The notes under the pieces were generated by a model. The model made no database searches, was not told the DNA's origin, and worked only from the letters and a program-made list of their open reading frames with translations. DNA of 64,000 bases, from NCBI GenBank assembly GCA_963573385.1, contig CAUYLG010059273.1:1-64000 (forward strand). The letters run 5' to 3'. Source of the DNA: Cacajao melanocephalus (taxonomy: Eukaryota > Chordata > Mammalia > Primates > Pitheciidae). Shown in pieces: positions 50,090 to 63,980 of this stretch (its first letter is position 1; the number at the start of each line of letters is the position of its first letter). The position numbers and the translations under genes are program-made.

Positions 50090-51785
50090 TATTTCGTTGC
50101 ACTTTCTGAATGGTTAACATGTTCTCCCCATTTTCTTACACGAGTTTTCTCACATGAGGATCTTCTTCCCTTTAGCCTATAGCTTTTTCTGTTGTTTATG
50201 TATAAATGCCTTTTTCAGTAAAAAAATAGAAATCTTAATGTTAAGAATGAGTGTGAGATAAATAGACCTCTGGTTAACCTGAGCCTTTATATCCTACATG
50301 AAAATCAGCCTTTTCTGAACTGCAAAATAATCTTTTATTTTTCTCCCACTCATTCCACTCTACCTTCTAACGTAAAACTCATTTACATTAAGGCATCAAT
50401 GACTGATATTTCTCCTTAAAGTTTTTTAATTTTAAAAGTTTTTTCAACAAATATCTGAAATGTTGAAGTAGAGTTTTTGGAGGATCTTAAGGCACAGAAA
50501 TGCAGGAAAGTATTCAAGAGTTGAAAGATTATTAGCTGAAGTTCCATGAAGTTAGGTGACCAGTGAAAGAAATTTCATATGTAAGGAGCCAGTTTGGAAA
50601 AAAAGAGTCTTTCCAGGATTTGAAAATCACATGATACCGGAAACGATCTACTTTCCAGTTTACAAAGCCACCATTTAGCCTGGTAGCCTCATTTCCTTGT
50701 ATTTCTGTTACCTTAGCCCAGACCATCTGAAATGCAATTGTGAAACAGATGAATGGAGTTACTAATTGTGAAGAGAAACCAAACGGAAAATTCTTGAGTG
50801 AGAGTCAGTGGGAGTGTTAGCAGTTCTCTCTTCTGATAGAGGTCATGCTGTTGGGAGATAAAGGCAGTTGACAGAAAACCTATAAATAAGGTTGCTGTAA
50901 GATGTGGGCACAAGACAAAAGCACAGTATATATTTTAAATATTGACTTACACAGAGAGAAAAGAAGCGGCAAGCACCAAAACAAATCTCCCGAGTGTCCA
51001 ACAGAAACAATTCTAATAGTAAGAAATCTCATTAGCAATTTATCATATGTACGTGGACACAAATGAGATTTAAAATAATATTTCCAGGGGATACTTTAGC
51101 TCTGCATCTGCATGGACTTAGAAACCTTGATCAAGTTAACATGACCTATTATAATTAAAACTCAGCCAAGAGAGGGTACTAAAGAAAATTTATGGGATTG
51201 GAATTCTGTAAGAGCTGCATAACCTGATGAATCATTACCCCCATCTCTGCTACTATAGTCTATGGCTCTCATTATAATTCTAGTGAGAAAAGCACTTAAT
51301 GAAACAGTTCTGAGGAGGAAGGATGTTTATCAAACTTTGCTAATTATATTATCTTTTGACCATCTAACAGCTCTCTACTGATGAGACCTTAAGGGAAGGT
51401 CTGTTATCAAAGGCATACTCCAGTTGATCTCTACTTAAAAGGAGTAATTTCTCCCCACTAAAAAAGTTGACAATGATGAAAAGATGATTTTTTCTTTCAA
51501 TCCAGGGAAAACTTGAACCTCAAACTGTAAAATAGTAAAAAGGTATCCTTACCACTCTTTCGCTAATTTATGCTTTATTAGCCATACTCTACTGGTTGTG
51601 CCAACAGTCCTAATTTGAGATTAAAATAAAAGCTACATTAACCACTCAACTTGGTAAAGGAATACCATAGCACATATATAGTACTCTATTTCTATAAGCC
51701 TTCCCGAATTTGTGCCCACTTTTCTGTTTCTTCTCTCCTCCCTTTTACTTGTAGAGTCAGAAAGAAGTGACTGGGACTGAAAATT

Positions 51786-51955
51786 TAACTTTAAAAAATA
51801 TGCTTTATTTTTAAAGTCAGCTATATTTAAGTATACTAAACATACAGTAAAATTTGCCTTTTAGATATATAATTCTGTGAGTTTTGACAAACATGCAGAG
51901 TTGGATAACTACCACCATGATCAAGGTACGGAACATTAAAATAGGTATTTGTTTC
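51786..51955 (-). repeat. L1M 3' end fragment
   Basis: Antisense L1ME/L1MC-type 3' end: 'aaacatacagtaaaatttgc', 'ttctgtgagttttgacaaac', 'ataactaccaccatgatcaa' and 'gtacggaacatt'. Confidence 0.62.
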
Positions 51956-52870
51956 TAAAAATTCTTAGAAAAATGATGAGTTGGGAATGATTGAGGTGGT
52001 GAAGAAGAGTAAGTTGATTACAGTGAGAAAGATCATGAGAAAATAAGGCTGAAGAATCAAATCAAGAAGGTGGGCTAAAAGAATGCAGTGTGAATGACAA
52101 AGGTTGGAAATTTGGACTCTGTGAAAAAGACCATGTATACATATAGGAGACCTGAAGGCAGGTGGCAGAGGGAGCAGTACTTTGACCCTTCACATCATCC
52201 AGATTCCCTCCCACCTTGTTTTTCTCAGTCACCTCTATCTTCCCCACTTCGTGAGTCCTTTATGGAAGGAAAGACTGCATTATACCCCGTGAGCTTTACA
52301 TTAATTGTTTAATATTGTGAAGTTATGGGGCAATAATTTTTGAACTTTAGTAAGATTCATAATTATCTGTGGAGGATTTAGAAATACCTGGATAAACTCT
52401 CAAAGATCATGCTTCAGTTATTTTTAGGTGGAACTTCTTGTAATTAGATACTGGAAAACAAAGTAAAATATTTTAGTATCGGGAATATTTACAGACACAA
52501 AATGTACCATGAAGTGACTATACAGTGAGTCCTTTTTCCATTAAGATGCTAAGATGCACCCTACACAAAAGCACACCTCGCCATGGACCAGCTCTTACTC
52601 CTTGCCCCACGCAGAGGAGGATAACTGGCTGCAGAATTGTGAAAGCTACTAATTAGCTATTGTAGTCTTCAATATCTCTCTGTAATCCTTTCTTCTATAT
52701 AATAATAACTTTCTCTCCATTCCCTTTTCATTCTTTAAATATACCTCCTCAAGCAGAAGAGGATTGGCAGTCATTTATACATTTATATTCAGACTGAAAC
52801 TCATTCATTCTCCTCTTAGCATTTTCTAGCTACTTAATTCTAACTAAAAGAACTTTTTAAAAGCTCTATT
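51956..52870. other. Gene-free unique DNA
   Basis: No gene or repeat recognised. Confidence 0.45.
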
Positions 52871-53170
52871 GGCTGGACACTGTGGCTCACACCTGTAATC
52901 CCAGCACTTTGGCAGGTCAAGGCAGGTGGATCACCAGAGGTCAGGAGTTCAAGACCAGCCTTACCAACATGGAGAAACTACGTCTCTACTAAAAATACAA
53001 AATTAGCTGGGCACGGTGGCACATGCCTGTAATCCCAGCTACTCAGGAGGCTGAGGCAGGAGAATCACTTGAGCTCGGTAGGTGGATGTTGCGGTGAGCT
53101 GAGACAGCGCTACTGCACTTTAGCCTGGGCAACAAGAGCAAAACACTTGTCTCTGTCTCAAAAAAAAGAA
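52871..53170 (+). mobile_element. Full-length Alu (AluS-like)
   Basis: Sense dimeric Alu of about 300 bp: left arm from 'ggctggacactgtggctcac', linker 'aaaaatacaaaattagc', right arm to 'gtctctgtctc' and an A8 tail followed by 'gaacccccc'. Typical AluS features. No unambiguous TSD seen. Confidence 0.95.
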
Positions 53171-53289
53171 CCCCCCAAAACCAAAAACTTTTATTAAAGC
53201 AGGGACCATAAAACAGCAACTTACCATGTGAATACTCATTTCATTTGGTAAACAATATCTTTTCCACTGAAATTACTTGATCTTTTTTA

Positions 53290-54555
<1,266 letters not shown>

Positions 54556-57448
54556 GCAAAAAGCTAGTTCTTTGAAAAGATAAACAGAATTGATGGACCA
54601 TTAGTGAGATTAACCAAGAAAAGAAGAAAGAAGATCCAAATAAGCTCAATTAGAAGCTAAAGTGAAGATATTACAACCAATACCACAGAAACACAAAAGA
54701 TCATTCAAGGCTACTATGAATTCCTTCAAGTGCAGAAACTAGAAAATGTAGAGAAAATAGTTAAATTCCTGAAAATATACAATGCTCTCTAGATTAAATC
54801 AGGAAGAAACAGAAACCCTGAACAGGACAATAACAAGCGGTAATATTCAATCAATCAGTAATTTTAAAAATTGCCAAAAAATGAAAAAGTCCAGGACCAG
54901 ATGGATTCACAGCTGAATTCTATCTGACATTCCAAGGAGAATTTATACCAATTCTGATGAAACTATTCCAAAAGATAGAGAAGGAGAGAATACTCCCTAA
55001 ATGATTCTGTGAAGCCAGTGTCAACCTAATACCAAAACCAAGAAAGGACATAACAAAAGGAGATAAAACTGCAGACTAATATTCCTGATGAAGATAGATG
55101 TGAAAATTCTCAAAACACCAGCTGACTGAATCCAACAGCATACCAAAAAGAAAATACATTATGATCAATGGGTTTCATACCAGGGATGCAGGGATGGTTT
55201 AACATATGCAAGTTAATACCTGTGATACATCGCAAAAACAGAATCAAAAACAAAAAACATACAATTATCTCAATTGATACAAAAATATTAATTGATAAAA
55301 CTCAGTATCCCTTCATGATAAAACCCTAAACAAAATAGGCATAGATGGGACTTATCTCAAAGTAATAAAAGCCATGTATGACAAACCCACAGACAACATC
55401 ATTCTGAATGGGGAAAAGTTGAAAGTATTCTCGCTGAGAACTGGAACAAGACAGGGATGCCCACTTTCACCACTTCTATTCAATGTAGTACTGGAAGAAC
55501 TGATAGCCAGAGCAATCAGACAACAGAAAGAAATAAAGGGCATCTAAACAGGAAAAGATGAAGACAAACTGTCACTGTTCACAGATGATATGATTGTATA
55601 ATCTAAAGACTCATCCAAAAAGCTCCTAGATCTGATTAACAAATTCAGTGAAGTCTCAGCATACACACTCAATATTCACAAATAGTAGCACTGCTATATG
55701 TGAACAACAACAAAACTGAAAATCAAATAAAGAACTCAATCTCTTTTAGAACAGCTGCAAAAATAAATCAATAAATAAAATACTGAGGAATATACTTAAC
55801 CAAGGGGGTGAAAGATCTCTACAAGGAAAACTACAAAACACTGCTGAAAGAAATCATAGATGATATAGACAAATGGAAACATCAATGTTCATTAATGGAG
55901 AGAATCAATATTGTAGAAAATGACCATAGTACCTAAAGCAATCTACAGAGTCAATGCAAGTGTCATCAAAATAACATCTGCATTCTTCACAGAATTAGAG
56001 AAAACAATCCTAAAATTTATATGGAACCAAAAAAGAGTCTGCATAGCAATACTAAGTAAAAAGAACAAATATGGAGGCATCACATTACCCAACTTCAAAT
56101 TGCACAAGGCTATAGTTATACAAATAGCATGACACTAGGATAAAAATAGGCACATATACCAATGGAACAGAATAGAAAGTCCAGAAATAAAGCCAGATGC
56201 TTACAGCCAAGTGATCTTTGACAAAGCAAACAAAAATATGAATTGGGGAAAGGACACCCTATTCAATAAATAGTGCTGGGAAAACTAGCAAGCCACATGT
56301 AGAGGAAGAAAACTGGATTGTAATCTCTCACTCATACAAAAATCATACAAAGATGGTTAAAAGACTTAAATCTAACACCTGAAGCCATAAAAATTCTAGA
56401 AGATAACATTGGAAAATGTTTCCTAGACATTGGCTTAGGCAAAGAATTCATGACTAAGACGCCCAAAGCAGATGCAAAACAAAAGTGCATTGGACCTAAT
56501 TAAACTAAAAAGCTTCTGCACAGCAAAGGAAATAATCAGCATAGTAAACAGAAAACCCACAGAGTGAGAGAAAATATTTGCAAACTATGCATTTGACAAA
56601 GGACTAATATCCAGAATCTACAAGGAGCTTAAACAGATCAGCAAATAAAAAACAAATAATCTCATCAAAAAGCAGGCAAAGGACATGAATAGAAGAAATC
56701 TCAAAAGAAGATATACAAATGGCCAACAATCATATGAAAAAATTCTCAATATCACTAATCATCAGGGAAATGTAAATTAAAGCCATAATGCTATAATAAG
56801 ATACCACCTTACTCCTGCAAGAATTAGTATAATTTAAAAAGTCAAAAACAATAAATGTTGGCATGAATTTAGAGAAAAGAGAACACTTTACACTGCTGAT
56901 GGGAATGTAAATTATTAGTACAATTGTGGAAAACAGCATGGAGATTCCTTGAAGAATTAAAAGAACTATCATTTGATCCAGCAATCCCACTATTGGGTAT
57001 CTCCGCAAAGGAAAAGGAGTCATTATATGAAAAAGACACAGGCACACACGTTTATAGCAGCACAATTTGCAATTCCAGAGACATGGAACCAACTGAAGCA
57101 CCCATCAACCAACAAGTGAATAAAGAAAATGTGCTATATATTCACCAGGCAATACTACTCATCCATCAAAATGAACACAATAATGTCTTTTGCAACAACT
57201 TGGATAGAGCTGGAAGCCATTATTCTAAGTAAAGTAACTTAGGAATGGAAAACCAAATATATATACTCACTTATAAGTAGGAAGAAAGCTATGAGGAAAC
57301 AAAGGCATAAGAATAATATACTGGACATGGGGACTTGGAGGGAAATGTTGGGTGGGGGTGAGGGTAAAAGACTACCATTGGGTACAGTGTACACTTCTTG
57401 GGTGTCAGGTGAATTAAACTCTCAGAAATCGCCATTAAAATATTTATT
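54556..57448 (+). mobile_element. LINE-1 (L1MA-like), 5'-truncated
   Basis: Sense L1 starting in ORF2 just before the RT domain ('agctagttctttgaaaaga') and running to the 3' UTR. The RT motif reads FTDD at about 55578-55590, and stops are frequent (for example just after this motif). Open pieces survive at 55920-56132 and 56924-57232, the latter with the typical ORF2 C-terminal 'YSSTI...RDMEPTE'-type block. The 3' UTR ('gggtacagtgtacacttctt' then 'ctcagaaatcgccattaaa') is that of L1MA-type copies, and it is cut off at about 57448, where the next L1 begins without any spacer. Confidence 0.9.
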
Positions 57449-57457
57449 GGGAGTGGC

Positions 57458-57467
57458 CAAGATGGCC
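57458..57467 (+). promoter_or_regulatory. YY1-type site at L1 5' end
   Basis: 'caagatggcc', the YY1 core AAGATGGC, 10 bp into the element. In human L1 this site fixes the transcription start. It is perfectly conserved here. Confidence 0.75.
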
Positions 57468-58061
57468 AACTGGAAGCAGCTATGGTGCATGTCTCTCACA
57501 GAGAAGAATAAAAGGGGTGAGTTAATACAGCACCTTCAACTGAAACATCCAGGTACTTGCACTGGGACAATTCAAGGAAATAACTCTACCCATAGAGAAT
57601 GAAGCAAGGCAAAATGATGGCCCTCCGGGGAGGGACACAGAGCCAAGGGAACCTCCCCCACCCAGGGAAGTGGTGAGTGAATGTGCAACCCTGGGAAAGC
57701 AGGCTTCTTCCATGGATCTTTGGAACCCCTCAGGTCAGAAGATCCCCTCATGAACCCACTCCACCAGGGCATTCAGTCTAACATAAAGAGCTATGTGGAG
57801 TCCTGGCAGACCAGCCACTCAGGTACCTGTGGAAACCTAGGAGCTTTGCATACTCTGGCTCCAAGCTTCCCAGCAAAAGTAGCTGCAATTCTGGCAAGGT
57901 GGGAGGTTGGACCTCTTTATATACCCCCGAGAAAGAGGCTGGCTGTTAAGGGCCATGCAGCAATGGTCTGCGGGCCCCACTTCCATGGTACCTTATAAGA
58001 TAAGACTCACTGGCTTGGAATTCCAGTCACATGGGCAACAGTGTTGCGCCTCCCTAAGCCA

Positions 58062-58920
58062 GAGTTCATAGGGAGAGGGATGCGTTGCCATCTTTGCTAT
58101 TTGGATAACTCAGCCATTCCAGTGTGTGGGCTTTGGAGGGTCCAAACCAACTGGGGGCAGAAGGGACCCCCTAGCACAGCACAGCTGCTCTACCAAAGTG
58201 TGGCCAGACTTCTTCTTTAAGCAAGTCCCTGATCCATTCCTCCTAACTAGGCGAAACCACCACCAGTGGTGGTGTCTGGCTGACCAGAAATTTGAATTCT
58301 CTCCTGGACAGAGTTCCCAGAGAGAGGAGTCTGCTTAGACGTTCCAGCCTTTGGGCTTCAGAGAACCTAAGCCAACCAGAACAGAAGCAGTACTCCAGGA
58401 TAGCACAGCTACTCTATGAAAACATGGCTAGACTGTTTCTTTAAGTGGGTCCCCTATTTCATTCCTCCTTACTGAGTGAAAGTTCCCAACCAGGGCGTCC
58501 TGCCAACCCTCCCAGTGTTCTCTCCTCAGCAGAGAATTGAAAACTTCCTGGGAGAGGGCACCCAGAGGGAGCGGTGGGCCACCATCTTTGCTGCTTGGGT
58601 GACTCAGCCATTTCAGCCTCCAGGCTTTGGAGAGCCCAAGATGACCAGGGGCAGAAGCAGTACCCCAGCACAGCACAATTGCTATATAAAAGCGTGGCCA
58701 GACTAATTCTCTAAGTGGGTCCCTGGATCCTGTGCCTCCTGATTGGATGAGACCTCCCAGCTACCTACTAGAGGTGCATTCAGGGGTTTCCAGCCACCTC
58801 CTACAGGTACATTCAGGCCAGTAACAGGTCTGTACCCTGAGACGGAGTTCCCAGAGGAAAGGGCAGGTTGCCATTTTTGCCATTTAATAGCCTTTGCTGG
58901 AGATACATTCAAGTACTGGA
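58062..58920 (+). repeat. Tandem repeat array in the L1 5' UTR
   Basis: Three direct repeats plus a partial fourth. Anchors: 'agagttcatagggagaggga' at 58061, 'gagttcccagagagaggag' at 58311, 'gagagggcacccagaggga' at about 58552, 'ggagttcccagaggaaaggg' at 58844. Other recurring blocks: a 'cagaagcagt'-type block at about 58150, 58380 and 58648, and a 'taag...gtccct...cctcc' block at about 58217, 58442 and 58712. Unit length varies from about 225 to 290 bp. The second unit has lost the part holding the CCATCTT motif. Confidence 0.78.
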
Positions 58921-59084
58921 AAATCTGAGGTGACAAGGGCCTGGGGCAGACCCTCACAAAACATAGAAATCCTATGGAAAAGACAGGCTGTTAAAAGAAA
59001 AAAAAATCCAAAGGCCATCAACCCTAAAGTTTGAAGGTAGACAGGCCCACAAAGATAAGAAGAATCAGAGCAAGAACACTGAAA

Positions 59085-60066
59085 ACTCAAAGCCAGAGTG
59101 CCTTCTTTCCTTCAAATGACCGCATCACCTCTCCAGCAAGGGTTCGGAACTGGGCTGAGGTTGAGATGGTTGAAATGACAGAAGTAGAATGCACATCACT
59201 GAGGTAAAGGAGTATGATGTAACCCAATGCAAGAAAACTAAATATCACAATATAACATTGTAGGAGCCGACAGACAAAATAGCTAGTATAGACAACAATG
59301 AAATCAAACTGATAGGGCTGAAAAATGCACTGCAGGAATTTTATATTGCAATCATAAGTATTAATAGCAGAATAGATCAAGCAGAGGAAAAATTCTCAGC
59401 ACTTGATGACTACCTTTCTGAAATAAGACAAGCAGACAAGAATAGAGAAAAAATATTGAAAATGAATGAACAAAACCTCTGAGAAATATGGGATTATGTA
59501 AAGAGACTGAATCTATTATTGATTGATGTACCTGAAAGAGATAGGAGAATGGAACAAATTTGTAAAAACGTATTTCAAGATGTAATTCATGAGAACATCC
59601 CCAGCCTAGCTAGAAAGGCCAACATTCAAATTCAGAAAATGCAGAGAATCCTAGTAGATATTTCATAAGAAGATCATCCCTGAGACACATAGTCATCAGA
59701 TTCTCCAAGGTTGAAATGAAAGAAGAAATGTTAAAGGCAGTTAGAGAGAAAGGCCTGGTCACCCACAAAGAGAAGCCCATCAGACTAACAGTGGACATCT
59801 CAGCAGAAACCCTACAAGCCAGAAGACATTGGGGGCCAATATTCAACATTCTTAAAGAAAACGAATTCCAACCCAAAATTTCATATCTGACCAAGTTAAG
59901 CCTCATAAGCAAAGAAGAAATAAGATCCTTTTCAAAGAAGCAAATCGTGATGGAATTCATTACCACCAGACCTGCCTTACAAGAGCTCCAGAAGGAAGCA
60001 CTAAATATGAAAAGGAAGATGATTACCAACCACTACAAAAACACACTGAAGTACACAGACCAGTGA
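59085..60066 (+). pseudogene. L1 ORF1 (RNA-binding chaperone), broken
   Basis: ORF1 encodes the trimeric coiled-coil RNA-binding protein that packages L1 RNA. The N-terminal and coiled-coil half (about 59085-59700) is interrupted by many stops. The C-terminal half is open for 116 codons at 59716-60066, and carries the conserved RRM/CTD features, including the 'RLTVDISAETLQARR' block and the terminal 'TTRPALQELQKEALNMKRK' block. The last residues before the stop at 60064 differ from the usual 'QPLQNH' type end. Family length is about 338 residues. Confidence 0.9.
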
Positions 60067-60119
60067 CACTATAAACCAATCTCATAAACAAGTCTGCAAA
60101 ATAACCAGCTAACAACATA

Positions 60120-63100
60120 ATGACAGGATCAAATCCACACATATCAATGCTAACCTTAAATGTAAATGAGCTAAATGTCCCAATTAAAAGACATAGAGTG
60201 ACAAGCTGAATAAAGAACCAAAACACACTGGTATGTGGCTTCAAGAGACCCTTCTCACATGCAGTGACACACACAGGCTCAAAATAAAGAAATGGAGGAA
60301 AATCTACTGAGCAAATGGAAAACAGAAAAAAAACAAGGGGTTGCAATCCTAGTTTCTAAGAAAAACAGACTTTAAACTAACAAAGATCAAAAAAGACAAA
60401 TAAGGGGATTACAAAATGGTAACGGGGTTCAATTGAACAAGAAGATCTAATTGTCCTAAATATATATGCACCCAAAAGAGGAGCACTCGTATTCATAAAG
60501 CAAGTTCTTAGAGACTTGAAAGAGACTTAGACTCCCACACAATTATAGTAGGAGACTTTAACACCACACTGACAGTACTAGACAGACCATTGAGATAGAA
60601 AATTAACAAAGATATTCAGGACCTGAACTCAGCACTGGATCAAATGGACCTTATAAACATCTACAGAACTCTCTACCCTGAAACAACAGAATATACATTC
60701 TTCTTATAGCCACATGGCATTTACTCTAAAATTGATCACATAATCAGAAGTAAAACACTTCTCAGCAAATGCAAAAGATCTGAAATCATAACAGTCTCTG
60801 TGTTGGTTGGAACACAGAGCAATCAAATTAGAACTCAAGACTAAGAAATTCACTCAAAAGGATACAATTACATGGAAATTGAAAAACCTGCTCTGAATGA
60901 CTTTTGAGTATATAATGAAATTAAGGCAGAAATCAAGAAGTTCTTTGAAACTAATAAAAACAAAGATGCAACATACTAGAATTTCTTAGGGACAATTAAG
61001 GCAGTGGTAAGAAGGAAATTTATAGCACTAAATGACCTCATCAAAAAATTAGAAAGATCTCAAGTTAACAACCTAATGTCATAACTAAAAGAACTAGAGA
61101 ACCAAAAGCAAACAAATACCAATGCTAGCAGAAGACAAGAAATAACCAAAATCAGAGCTGAACTGAAGGATATAGAGACACAAGAAACCATTCAAAAGAT
61201 CAATGAATCCAGGAACTGTTTTTTTTTTCTTTGAAAAAATTAATAAACCTGATAGAACACTAGCTGGACTAATAAAGAAGAGAAAAGAAATATTTAAATA
61301 TACACAATCAGAAGTGATAAGGAGGATATTACCTGTGACCTCACAGAAATACAAATAACCACCAGGGAATATTATGATCAACTCTATGCACATAAACTAG
61401 AAAATCTAGAAGAAATAAATTCCTAGACACATATACCCCCCCAAGACTAAACTAAGAAGAAACTAAATCCCTTAATAGACCAATAAAAAGTTCTGAAATT
61501 GAGGCAGTAATAAATAAGTTATTGACCAAAAATGCCAAGGACCAGACAGATTCACAGCTGGATTTTACCAGATGAACAAAGAAGAGTTGGCACTATTCCT
61601 ACTGAAACTATTCTAAAAAATTGAAAGAGGGGACTCCTCCAAACTCATTTTATGAAGCCAGTGTCATCCTGATACCAAAACCTGGCAAAGATACAAACAA
61701 TAAGAAAACTTCAGGCCAATGTCCTTGATGAATATCAGTGTAAAAATCCTCAACAAAATACTGGTAAACCAAATCCAGAAGCACATCAAAAAATGAATCC
61801 ACCATGATCAAGTAGGCTTCATCCCCGGAATGCAAGCTTGGTTCAACATGCACAAATCAATAAATGTGATCCATACATAAACAGAATAAAAAGAAAAAAC
61901 ACATGATTCTCTCAATAGACAAAGAAAAGGCTTTCAATAAAATTCAGCATTACTTCATGTTAAAAAAAAAGTCTCAATAAACTAAGTATTGAAGGAACAT
62001 ACTTCAAAATAATAAGAGCCACCTATGACAAACCCAAAGCCAATATCATACCAAATGGGCAAAAGCTGGAAGCATTTCCTTTGGAAATAGGCACAAGATG
62101 AGGTTGCCCTGTCTCACCACTCCTATTCAACATAATATTGGAAGTTCTAGCCAGGGTAATCAGGCAAGATAAAGAAATAAAGGCATTCACAAAGAAAGAG
62201 AGGAAATCAAACTATATCTATTTGCAGATGGCATGATCCTATATCTAGAAAACCCCCTCATCTCAGCCCAAAAGTTTCTTAAGCTGATAAACAACTTCAA
62301 TGAAGTCTCAGCATACAAAATCAATGTGCAAAAATCACTAACATTTCTTTTTTTTTCACTAACATTTCTATACACGAACAACAGTCTAGCCAAAAGCCAA
62401 GTCATGAACGAACTCCCATTTACAATTGCCACAAAAAGAGTAAAATACCTAAGAATACAGCTAACTGGGGAAGTAAAAGATCTCTACAAAGGTAACTACA
62501 AATCACTGCATAAAAAATCAGAGGTAACACAAACTAATGGAAAGACATGTCATGCTGATGGACAGGAAGAATCAATATTAGTAAAATGACCATACTGCCC
62601 AAAGCAATTTAGAAATTCAGTACCATTCCCATTAAACTACCACTGACATTCTTTACAGAACTAGAAAAAATTATTTTTAAATTCATGCAGAACCAAAATA
62701 GAGCCCAAATAGCCAAGGAAATACTAAGCAAAATGCTAGAGGCATCACACTACCTGACTTCAAACTATACTACAACGCTACAGTTACCAAAACAGCATGG
62801 TACTGGTACTATAATAGACACACAGACCAATGCAACAGAATAAAGAACCCAGAAGTAAAACCACACACTTACAATTACCTAATCATTAATAAAACTGACA
62901 AAAACAAGCAATGGGGAAAGCATTCCTTATTCAACAAATGTGACCGTGAAAACTAGCTTGCCATATGCAAAATATTGAAACTGGATCCCTTCCTTACACC
63001 TTGTACAGAAATTAACTCAAGATGGATTAAATATTTACATGTAAATCCCAAAACTATAAAAACCCTAGAAGACAACTTAGCCAATACCATTCAAGACATA

Positions 63101-63980
63101 GGCATTGGCAAAGATTTCATGATAAAGACACCAAAAACAATTGCATCGAAAGCAAAAATTGACAAATGGACTCTAATTACACTAACGAACTCCTACACAG
63201 CAAAAGAAACTGTCAACAGAGTAAACAGACAACCTACAGAATGAAAGAATTTTTTTTGCAAACTGTGTACCTGACAAAGGTCTAATATCCAACATCTATA
63301 AGGAACTTAAACAAATTTACAAGAGAAAAACAAATAGTCTCATTAAAAAGTGGGCAAAGGATATGAACAGGAACTTTTCAAAAGAAGACGTATGTATATA
63401 TGCAGCAAACAATCACATGAAAAATAGCTCAACATCACTCATCATTAGAAAAATGCAAATCAAAACTACAATGCGATATCATCTCATACCCATCAGAATG
63501 GCTACTATTAAAAAGTTAAAAAAATAACAGATGCTGGTGAGGTTGTGGAGAAAAAGGAATGCTAATACACTGTTGGTGGGAGTTTACATATTAGTTAAAC
63601 CATTGTGGAAGACAGTGTGGTGATTCCTCAAAATGTTAAAGACAGAAATACCATTTGACTCAGCAATCCCATTGCTGCATATATACCCGAAGGAATATAA
63701 TTTATTCTATTATAAAGACACATTTATGCATATGTTCATTGCAGCACTCTTCACAATAGCAAGGACATGGAATCAACCTAAATATCAATCAACAGTAGAC
63801 TGGATGAAGAAAATGTGGTACATATATACCATGGAATATTATTTAGCCATAAAAAGAATGAGATCATGCCCTTTGCAGGGCCATGGATGGAGCTGGAGGC
63901 CTTTATCCTTAGCAAATTCATGTGGAAACAGAAAACCAAATACTTCTTGTTCTCACATGTAAGTGGGAGCTAAATGATAA
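60120..63980 (+). pseudogene. L1 ORF2 (endonuclease/RT), broken
   Basis: Starts at the ATG at 60120 with the normal ORF2 beginning, including N14, but a stop follows within about 25 codons. The endonuclease region continues in scattered frames to about 60860. The RT region (about 61230-62560) has an FADG-type reading (a single change from FADD) in 'tttgcagatggcatgatcct' at 62221. Open pieces survive at 62233-62589, 62975-63244 and 63633-63962, the last two covering the C-terminal domain. Two copies of 'cactaacatttct' at about 62337 and 62358 mark a 21-bp tandem duplication with a T-rich middle. Not functional. Confidence 0.9.

Larger units (their letters stand above)
57449..59084 (+). promoter_or_regulatory. 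L1 5' UTR (internal promoter region)
   Basis: 1.6 kb, distinctly richer in GC than the surroundings. In the L1 family this region carries an internal RNA polymerase II promoter. It contains several stretches that read as open frames on both strands (for example 57681-57998, 58476-58706, minus 58703-58957) but they fall in known untranslated sequence. Promoter function is inferred from the family, not shown here. Confidence 0.85.

Noticed and set aside
57681..58957. Cluster of GC-rich open frames on both strands, superficially gene-like
   Set aside because: They fall in the L1 5' UTR repeat array.
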